The translations under genes were made by a program, and so were the position numbers. The notes beneath the pieces are model-generated. The model was not told where the DNA came from. It ran no database searches and worked only from the letters and a program-made list of their open reading frames with translations. DNA of 8,637 nucleotides from an uncultured bacterium (GTDB lineage: Bacteria; Verrucomicrobiota; Lentisphaeria; Oligosphaerales; Oligosphaeraceae). The stretch covers positions 1 to 8,637 of the forward strand of contig CACZQQ010000247.1 in NCBI GenBank assembly GCA_902783355.1, read 5' to 3'. How positions within the stretch are numbered: position 1 is the first letter of the stretch; each line of letters opens with the position of its first letter. Below, in pieces: positions 1 to 5,456 of the stretch.

Positions 1-1
1 A

Positions 2-346
2 GCGGACGACTACAGCCAGATGATCATCAACGGCAACCCGATGACCGGCTACGGCTACAATGCCTGCATTGGCTGGCAGTGGGGCATTGGCATCAACGGC
101 AACACCGCAGTCAGCGGCGGCTACAGCACCGACAGGCTGCCGTACGCCCCCGCCAAATGCATGCTGATGCAGGACGCCCAGCGGTCCGACCTCTGGGGCA
201 TGCTGAATCCCGTCCCCTTCGGCACGCCGAACCAGTTGACCCTGCGTCATGGCATGATGGACAACGTCCTGCTCTGCGACGGCCACGTTGACGGCGTCTG
301 CTACGAGAACGCCGCCAACGAATATATTGTCGACAGGTGGTGGTAG
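2..346 (+). CDS. Prepilin-type H-X9-DG domain protein, 3' part
   Basis: The frame is open from base 2 and ends at TAG 344-346, so 114 C-terminal residues are visible and the N-terminus lies outside the window. The diagnostic motif is H-X9-DG: His at 248-250, nine residues, then Asp-Gly at 278-283, in the context RHGMMDNVLLCDGHV. Proteins with this C-terminal signature normally carry an N-terminal prepilin cleavage/methylation segment and are exported pseudopilin-like proteins; they are abundant in Lentisphaerota and Planctomycetota. The visible part is rich in Gly, Asn and aromatic residues, as is usual for the globular part of these proteins, and ends in Trp-Trp. The next gene starts 86 nt downstream, so co-transcription is possible but not shown. 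The precise role (surface fibre, secretion or glycan attachment) is unknown. The family call is firm; function is inference. Confidence 0.85.
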   Translation, partial: ADDYSQMIINGNPMTGYGYNACIGWQWGIGINGNTAVSGGYSTDRLPYAPAKCMLMQDAQRSDLWGMLNPVPFGTPNQLTLRHGMMDNVLLCDGHVDGVCYENAANEYIVDRWW

Positions 347-419
347 CCTTCCTTCCCGGCAGCCATCGGCGCGGATTGCCGCACTGGCAGCCACACCAAC
401 GTCGACAATGATTACGTAT

Positions 420-423
420 GGAG
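420..423 (+). promoter_or_regulatory. Ribosome binding site deciding the DUF4838 start
   Basis: GGAG lies 9 nt before the ATG at 433. The upstream in-frame ATG at 418 has no purine-rich element before it (the preceding bases read AATGATTACGT). The ATG at 433 also leaves a better signal peptide, with MQTIRR directly before the hydrophobic core. The start at 433 is therefore preferred, which drops five residues (MESAE). Confidence 0.55.
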
Positions 424-432
424 TCGGCAGAG

Positions 433-2682
433 ATGCAGACAATACGCCGCCTTGTTGCCACGCTTCTGGTCGCCCTCTTGCCTTTGCTCAAGGCAGAGGG
501 CTGGCGGAACGCCCTGCAACCGACGGGGACGCCGTTGCCCCTTGAACTGACGGGCAGGGAGATCGTCATTGAGGATGAGGCCTCCCCGCAGGTCAAATAC
601 GCAGCCGTTGTTCTGCAGCGCACCTTGCAGGCCGTATCGGGCGTGGACCTGCCCGTCAAGGGTGTTTCTTCCCGCACAGGGGCTCCCGCCATCCTATTGC
701 GGGAGGAAGCACCCGGCAGTCCGTCTGACGGCTATGGCATCGCGCGCGACGGCGAAGACTGGGTGCTGTCCGGCGGAAGGCGGCGTGGCGTGCTCAATGC
801 GGTGGTCGCGTTGCTGACGGAGGACGTGGGATGCCGTTGGTACTCGCGTTTTACGCCGCCCTGGCTGCCGCGTGCGGGCACCACCCTGTCGGTGGTGCCG
901 CGACGTTACACGCCGCCCTTTGAGATGCGCAGTGTCTATATCTGCGAGGCATGGGACGCGGATTGGGTTCTCATGAACCGCGCCGCCCCGATTGTCAATT
1001 CACCGCCTTTGCCAGAGGGGATAGAGACAGGGGCATGCTATCCATCTCCGGGCGTGTGGTTTGCACATACATTCGCACGTTTTGCACCAGATGCAGAGCT
1101 GCTGGAGGAACGGCCGGAACTGTTTGCCCTCATCGCGGGCAAACGGAAGACCGGCAACTGTTGCCTGACCAATCCGGAAACAGCAGAAATCGCTGCGCAG
1201 AAGATAATTGCGATTCTGGAAAAACACCCGGAGGCGCATTTGATTTCGCTCTCACAGCCTGACGGCGGTTTTGTCGTCTGCGAGTGTCACGAATGTCAGG
1301 TTCTTGCACAGAAAGAGGGTTCCGCCGCCGGGCCGCTGCTGTTTTTTGTCAACGCCGTGGCTGCCAAGGTGCGGACAAAGCGACCGGACGTCAAACTGTC
1401 GACATTGGCCTACCAGCAGACCTACCATCCGCCGAAGAACATCCGCCCTGCGGAGGGCGTTGTCATCTTTTTGGCGACCGACCGCCATGCATGGGACCAT
1501 CCCTTCCGTGCGGTTACAGAGACGGAGGAATTCCAGAACGCGCTGAAACTGTGGTCACGCATCGCCCCTGAAATCCACATCTGGGACTATGTGGCAGGAG
1601 ACTTCTCGAACTGCCTGACGCCCGCGCCGAATTTCGACGTCGTCGCCGCCAACCTGCGCCACTATCGCGCCACGCAGGGAGTCACTGGCATCTTTTTGCA
1701 GGACAACTATGTATCCATTGGCGATTCCAGAGGTCCGATGAAGACCTGGGTCTTTACGCAGCTGTTGTGGAATCCTGCACTGGACGTGCAGGAACTGGAA
1801 CGCGACTTCGCCTACGGCTACTACGGTGCCGCAGGACTGGCCATGCAGGAATACAACGACCTGTTGCGCGAGGCATGGCATGAATACAGCCGCCAGCCTC
1901 TCAAGGACGAGCAGCCTCTGGAACTGGGCATCACGTTCTTGGAGAAGGCGGAGCCCATTCTGCAGCGTGCGCAGGCGGCGGTCGCCGACGACCCAATCCT
2001 GTCGCGCGAAGTCCTGCGCGAAGTAACCTGCCTTGAATACCAACGACTTCGGCAAGGACGGAAAGGCTTTCCGACGACGGAGGCGCATCTGGCAGCCGTG
2101 GATGTTTTTGAAGGAAATTGTAATGAATTGGGAATAAAGAGTTTGAGTGAACGCGGCGTCATGGGGAACGAGCTGGCCTATTTTCGCCTTCAGGCCGTGG
2201 CGCAGGAACAGGCGCCGACTGAAGCGGGAGTGCTCCTGTTTCCGCCGCTCAAGGCAGCCCTCTCGAATCAGTGCGGGGAAGGCAACGCCTCGTTGGTGGG
2301 CGACCGCACCTTCCCTTCGGGAGTCGCCGTCTACCAGCCGGGAGCGGTTTCCGCATGGTCCATGCAATGGGGATGCGCAAAGGAACTGAACACTGGCGGG
2401 AAATGGCGGTTAAAAATACGAATAAAGAGCAAAAAAGCGCAACAGGATGGGAACTTGGTGCGTTGTGGCATATATTATCCTTACCGTAACCGCGTGATAA
2501 TGGAAAAGGAGTTGCCGATGCCGTCCGGCGCGGAGGATGGTTTCGTCTGGCTGGACGTCGGCTCCGTGGAGTTGTCGGCGGGCGAATACGCCATCGTTTT
2601 CGCAGGTGCGGCGCGCCAATGCTGTGCCGACGGCTTCTGGGTTGATCGCGTAGAATTGTGGCCTGAAGAGAAGAAGGAATGA
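433..2682 (+). CDS. Secreted DUF4838 glycosidase-like protein
   Basis: This 749-residue protein is probably exported: MQTIRR is followed by a hydrophobic stretch to about residue 19 (signal peptide or lipoprotein-like; no clear lipobox). Residues 35-150 look like the N-terminal domain of alpha-glucuronidase-type enzymes, including the segment ending TEDVGCRWYSRF (129-140). Residues 160-450 match DUF4838: ISLSQPDGG (271-279), the cysteine cluster CECHEC (283-288), LLFFVNAVAAKV (302-313), a TLAYQQTYHPPK segment (324-335), then WDY (384-386). A helical region follows with the typical LLWNPALDVQEL and YYGAAG (463-468). Residues 600-749 look like a C-terminal beta-sandwich, possibly sugar-binding. 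DUF4838 proteins are predicted TIM-barrel glycoside hydrolases; the substrate is unknown. Base composition is somewhat less GC-rich than in the downstream genes, with AT-rich islands at 2101-2154 and 2401-2440. The alternative start is 418. Family is confident; enzymatic activity is inferred. Confidence 0.87.
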   Translation: MQTIRRLVATLLVALLPLLKAEGWRNALQPTGTPLPLELTGREIVIEDEASPQVKYAAVVLQRTLQAVSGVDLPVKGVSSRTGAPAILLREEAPGSPSDGYGIARDGEDWVLSGGRRRGVLNAVVALLTEDVGCRWYSRFTPPWLPRAGTTLSVVPRRYTPPFEMRSVYICEAWDADWVLMNRAAPIVNSPPLPEGIETGACYPSPGVWFAHTFARFAPDAELLEERPELFALIAGKRKTGNCCLTNPETAEIAAQKIIAILEKHPEAHLISLSQPDGGFVVCECHECQVLAQKEGSAAGPLLFFVNAVAAKVRTKRPDVKLSTLAYQQTYHPPKNIRPAEGVVIFLATDRHAWDHPFRAVTETEEFQNALKLWSRIAPEIHIWDYVAGDFSNCLTPAPNFDVVAANLRHYRATQGVTGIFLQDNYVSIGDSRGPMKTWVFTQLLWNPALDVQELERDFAYGYYGAAGLAMQEYNDLLREAWHEYSRQPLKDEQPLELGITFLEKAEPILQRAQAAVADDPILSREVLREVTCLEYQRLRQGRKGFPTTEAHLAAVDVFEGNCNELGIKSLSERGVMGNELAYFRLQAVAQEQAPTEAGVLLFPPLKAALSNQCGEGNASLVGDRTFPSGVAVYQPGAVSAWSMQWGCAKELNTGGKWRLKIRIKSKKAQQDGNLVRCGIYYPYRNRVIMEKELPMPSGAEDGFVWLDVGSVELSAGEYAIVFAGAARQCCADGFWVDRVELWPEEKKE
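2101..2154 (+). other. AT-rich, unusual-codon island in the DUF4838 gene
   Basis: Residues 557-574 are encoded mostly by A/T-ending codons (GTT, TTT, GAA, GGA, AAT, TGT, ATA, AGT) inside a GC-rich gene. The island sits at the junction between the helical region and the C-terminal beta-sandwich. A similar run of AAA, TTA, ATA and CGA codons occurs at 2401-2440. What this means is unknown. Confidence 0.4.
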
Positions 2683-2685
2683 GAG

Positions 2686-2718
2686 CCGTCCGTGTGCCGC
2701 CTGTGGCACCACGGGCGG
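2686..2718 (+). promoter_or_regulatory. Strong hairpin between the DUF4838 and regulator genes
   Basis: The 5' arm CCGTCCGTGTGCC (2686-2698) pairs with the 3' arm at 2705-2718 (GGCA, C, CACGGGCGG). This gives 13 base pairs, with one G-T wobble (2689/2715), one bulged C (2709 or 2710) and a 6-nt loop (2699-2704). It starts four bases after the DUF4838 stop and ends six bases before the AAGGA of the regulator. No T-run follows, so it is not a classical intrinsic terminator. It could be an mRNA 3'-end stabiliser, an attenuator or processing point, or a DNA operator dyad. The pairing is seen directly; the role is inference. Confidence 0.6.
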
Positions 2719-2724
2719 TGCAGC

Positions 2725-2729
2725 AAGGA
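2725..2729 (+). promoter_or_regulatory. Ribosome binding site of the regulator
   Basis: AAGGA lies 10 nt before the ATG at 2740 and supports that start over the in-frame GTG at 2692, which lies inside the hairpin stem and would add 16 residues unlike any GntR N-terminus. Confidence 0.6.
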
Positions 2730-2739
2730 CTTGACGACA

Positions 2740-3792
2740 ATGAGAACCTCCCCCAAGGACATCGGCGAACTGCTGTGGCAGAGTCTGGAGAACGGCGTCT
2801 ATCCCAACGACCAGCTTCCGTCGGAGCGCGATTTGGCGGAGGAGTTCGCGGTCTCGCGGCAGACCATCCGCGCGGCGCTTCAGCCGCTGTTGGAGACGGG
2901 GCGGCTGAAGCGGCTGGCGAACGGCCGCCTGACCGGCAGCGGCCAGACCAAGGTCGTCTTCTTCTTCTTTCCCGCGATGGTCAGCCAGGACTGCGCCTTC
3001 CACTACGAGACGCTGCGGGACTGCACGCAGGAACTGAACCTGCAGCTGCGGCCCGTCTTCTACGCCAACTGGCTGGACCCGACCTTGATCCAGGGCATCA
3101 ACAAGGCCGACATCATCGTGCTTTTGCCCTTTGACAACATGCCGCCGTGGCTGACGCAGAAGCTGCGGCGCTGCGGCAAGCCCGTGCTGGTGCTGGAATA
3201 CGACGAATCGTGCCACGGCCTCCTTTCGGTGGACCTCTTCCCCGAAAAGGGCATGGAGACGCTGCTGGGCTATCTGGACGCGCAGGGCTTCCGCGACATG
3301 AACCTGCTCAACATCATCTCGCCTTCGGTGGTCATCGACAGACGGCGGAGCGTCTGGCAGAGATGGCTCAAGAACCACGGCGGCAAGGGGCTCGCCTTCG
3401 ACTTCATCGTGCCGGCGCGCGTGCAGATGGTGCACGAGCTGCGCGCGATGCTGCGGAAGTGCATCCAGGCGGGCAAGCTGCCGATGAACCGCCTGATGCT
3501 CTGCACCACGCTGCAGGCGGCGCAGCTGTTCATCCGCGCCGCCGCCGACTTGGGCATGCAGGCCGGGCGCGACTATTCCGTCGCCAGCATCGACGGCGAA
3601 CTGGAGACTTCGGTCAGCACACCCGCCATCACCTCCATCGACCGGGCGGACGCACATCCCTTCTTCACACGCTTCCTGCGGTGGGCGCTTTCGGGGCAGC
3701 CGTGGTCGGGCCCGCTGTACGAGCAGATTCCGGAGGTCATTCTGATCGAGGGCGAGACCATCGTCCGCCCAAAGGGAAAGCCGTCCCCATGA
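2740..3792 (+). CDS. GntR-type HTH / LacI-type sensor transcriptional regulator
   Basis: This 350-residue regulator has two domains. Residues 5-66 form a GntR-type winged helix-turn-helix: LPSERDLAEEFAVSRQTIR (26-44), followed by AALQPLLETGRL and the wing residues NGRLTG. Residues 70-345 resemble the periplasmic-binding-protein-like effector domain of LacI/GalR and AraR regulators: an initial strand VVFFFFP, a DIIVLLPFDN segment, GKPVLVLEYDE, then YSVASIDGELE and PAITSIDRA, which match the conserved late strands of that fold. Such hybrids (AraR is the classical example) usually repress sugar-utilisation genes and release DNA on binding a mono- or oligosaccharide. The stop overlaps the start of the next gene by ATGA, so the regulator is translationally coupled to the glycosidase-like genes and is probably a local, autoregulating controller. 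The effector and operator are unknown; candidate dyads are the hairpin at 2686-2718 and the TGTACA pair at 5641-5663. Confidence 0.88.
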   Translation: MRTSPKDIGELLWQSLENGVYPNDQLPSERDLAEEFAVSRQTIRAALQPLLETGRLKRLANGRLTGSGQTKVVFFFFPAMVSQDCAFHYETLRDCTQELNLQLRPVFYANWLDPTLIQGINKADIIVLLPFDNMPPWLTQKLRRCGKPVLVLEYDESCHGLLSVDLFPEKGMETLLGYLDAQGFRDMNLLNIISPSVVIDRRRSVWQRWLKNHGGKGLAFDFIVPARVQMVHELRAMLRKCIQAGKLPMNRLMLCTTLQAAQLFIRAAADLGMQAGRDYSVASIDGELETSVSTPAITSIDRADAHPFFTRFLRWALSGQPWSGPLYEQIPEVILIEGETIVRPKGKPSP

Positions 3793-5444
3793 GCCTTGAG
3801 AAGCCGCTGGAAATCCTTGTCGACCCGTACGACGACATCCTGACGGCGGCATGCGCCATCCGCCCGCCGCAGGTGGAGGCGCTCTTCGCGGCGCTGGCGG
3901 CCCGCGGCGTCGCCACGGTCTCATGGTATTACTGCGCGGACGAACGGGGCGGCTGGCTCCATCGTTTTGCGCCCACGCCAAACGAGCCTGCCCGCTCGCG
4001 CTTCGACACATGGCGCGAATGCAACCTGCTGGCGGTCGCGGTGAAAGCCGCCCACGCCCACGGCATCCGCCTCCTGGCGGGCCTCAAGCCCTACGAGACG
4101 GGCTTCGACCTTGTCGACGTCGGCGAGGCGCGCCGTCAGGAACGGCAGACCCTCTGGCACGGCGGCCGCATGGTCATGGGCATCGACCCGTTCGTCGTCG
4201 AGCACCCTGAACTGCGGCTGTGCCGCCGCCCGCGCGCCTCTGCCGCCACCGTCCCGCCGCGCATCGGCGCCGTCGAATTGTGGAAGACGGATGACGCGCC
4301 GACCAGAATCCGGCCGGAGAATCTGGAATTTCTCGTCAGCGACGACAACGGCAGCTACCGTCCGTTGCCCATGGCCTTCGACTTCACGGAGGAAATCAGG
4401 GAGACTCCGGAGGACGGATGGGACGCCTTGGGGAAGCTTGTCACGCCTGCGGGGCGGAAGGTGCGCGTCCTGCGCCTCGGCGGCATGGATTTCAAGGCCC
4501 CCTATTGGGCCTTGCGCTGCCGTGGACTGGAAGGCGACGGCGATTTCGCGGGGCTTGCGACCCGCATGATGCGCGCCTTCGACACAGACGGCCGCCCCGT
4601 CGACGGTTGCACGACTGGCCTGTGTCTTGTCTATGACCCTGAACGCAAAGGACTTGAAAAGGGAGTCACCTTTGACCGGGGCTTTGACTGCCGCCGCCAG
4701 ATCTTTGACGCGCCAGGCGAATACATCGCCTTCACGCCTGAAAAGCCGCCATGCGTCACAGGCGCCCTCTGCGAAACCGAGCCCGCCGTGCGCGACTTCT
4801 GGCTGGCGGAAGTGCGGGCCATCCTTGCCACGGGCGCGGACGGCGTGGAGTTCCGCGTCGAAAACCACTCCTGCATGAGCAACGAGCCGGAGGCGTACGG
4901 CTTCAATCCGGCGGTGCTGGCCGCCTGCGGCGGCGACACCACGGCGGCGCATGTGGCGCGCGTGCGCGGCGACGCCTATACCGCCTTCCTGCGCGAAGCG
5001 GCGGCCCTTGTCCATGCCGCAGGGCGGAAGGTGCGGCTCAACCTCTCCATCGACGGCCTCTCCGTTCCGCAGCCGCCCGACCGCCGTCTCGCCTTCCCGC
5101 AGAATCTGGAACTGCAATGGCGCCGCTGGCTGCGGGAGGGGCTTGCGGACGAAGGGCTCCTGCGCGCCTACAACGAACGGAACCGCCGCAACGCCCTCGC
5201 GCATCCGCTGACGGCGGAAATCAGCCGCGCCTGCGCCGAATTGGGGCTACCGCTCCATTTCTCCCACCACGTCTTCAATCCGCAGGAGCCATGGTTTCTG
5301 GAGGAGGCACGGCGTATCCGCGCGGACGCGCGCTTCGCGGGACTTTCGCTCTATGAAAACGTCAGCCTCTTCCATTGCGACGAAAAGGGCGCATGGCAGC
5401 CGCGGGCGGGGACGGAGGAATTTCTGGCGGCGCTGCGCCGTTGA
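3789..5444 (+). CDS. Cytosolic glycosidase-like (beta/alpha)-barrel protein, unrecognised family
   Basis: The ATG at 3789 overlaps the regulator stop (ATGA) and follows AAAGGGA at 3771-3777, giving 551 residues. There is no signal peptide, so it is probably cytosolic. Residues 36-106 read like the first beta/alpha units of a TIM barrel: GVATVSWYY (40-48), then AHAHGIRLLAGLKPYETG (88-105). Residues 150-330 look like an inserted beta-rich domain; VELWKTDDA (162-170) and FLVSDDNGSY (181-190) resemble discoidin-like sandwich strands. The barrel seems to resume at 331-550: GADGVEFRVENHSC (349-362), KVRLNLSIDG (414-423), LPLHFSHHVF (487-496) and GLSLYENVSLFHCDE (518-532). Candidate catalytic acids are Asp351, Glu354, Glu358, Asp423 and Glu523, but no known glycoside hydrolase signature is recognised. 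Its position between a sugar-type regulator and a DUF6259-like gene supports a role in glycan breakdown. The frame stays open upstream to 3147, but that part only shadows the regulator. Confidence 0.8.
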   Translation: MSLEKPLEILVDPYDDILTAACAIRPPQVEALFAALAARGVATVSWYYCADERGGWLHRFAPTPNEPARSRFDTWRECNLLAVAVKAAHAHGIRLLAGLKPYETGFDLVDVGEARRQERQTLWHGGRMVMGIDPFVVEHPELRLCRRPRASAATVPPRIGAVELWKTDDAPTRIRPENLEFLVSDDNGSYRPLPMAFDFTEEIRETPEDGWDALGKLVTPAGRKVRVLRLGGMDFKAPYWALRCRGLEGDGDFAGLATRMMRAFDTDGRPVDGCTTGLCLVYDPERKGLEKGVTFDRGFDCRRQIFDAPGEYIAFTPEKPPCVTGALCETEPAVRDFWLAEVRAILATGADGVEFRVENHSCMSNEPEAYGFNPAVLAACGGDTTAAHVARVRGDAYTAFLREAAALVHAAGRKVRLNLSIDGLSVPQPPDRRLAFPQNLELQWRRWLREGLADEGLLRAYNERNRRNALAHPLTAEISRACAELGLPLHFSHHVFNPQEPWFLEEARRIRADARFAGLSLYENVSLFHCDEKGAWQPRAGTEEFLAALRR

Positions 5445-5450
5445 GGAGGT
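5444..5450 (+). promoter_or_regulatory. Canonical Shine-Dalgarno AGGAGGT
   Basis: A perfect AGGAGGT begins on the last base of the upstream TGA stop and is followed by six bases and the ATG at 5457. It is the strongest ribosome binding site in the window, and suggests high translation and likely coupling with the gene before it. Confidence 0.8.
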
Positions 5451-5456
5451 ACATCC

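Noticed and set aside
358..393. Direct repeat GGCAGCCA (358-365 and 386-393) and small GC hairpins in the gap before the DUF4838 gene
   Set aside because: The copies are short, the stems are only 4 bp, and no T-tract follows. There is not enough for a terminator or operator.
111..692. 193-codon open frame on the - strand
   Set aside because: It crosses the prepilin-like gene, the gap and the start of the DUF4838 gene in antisense, with Arg/Ser-rich low-complexity content.
328..1404. Perfect palindrome TGTCGACA at 328-335 and 1397-1404, with GTCGACA at 401-407
   Set aside because: GTCGAC cores also occur within other coding stretches of this window and the copies share no positional logic; probably composition or chance.
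2455..2480. Promoter-like TTGGTG and TATATTAT before the regulator
   Set aside because: The spacing is only about 10-12 bp and the elements fit poorly; the bases are explained by coding sequence of the DUF4838 C-terminal domain.
3147..3788. N-terminal extension of the 3789-5444 gene
   Set aside because: The frame is open upstream only because of GC-rich sequence. It overlaps the well-supported sensor domain of the regulator in another frame and gives Ala/Arg/Gly-rich low-complexity protein. The ATGA overlap and AAAGGGA support 3789.
2410..4011. 533-codon open frame on the - strand
   Set aside because: It lies opposite the regulator and its neighbours. It is rich in Arg, Ala, Gln and Pro without domain patterns, as expected for a frame complementary to GC-rich genes.
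4452..5035. 14-nt direct repeat GGGCGGAAGGTGCG at 4452-4465 and 5022-5035
   Set aside because: Both copies encode the same short peptide (GRKVR) in one gene with biased codons. There is no wider similarity, so it is not a mobile or recombination repeat.
3921..5204. 427-codon open frame on the - strand
   Set aside because: It is fully antisense to the barrel protein at 3789-5444, with low-complexity Arg/Gly/Ala content.
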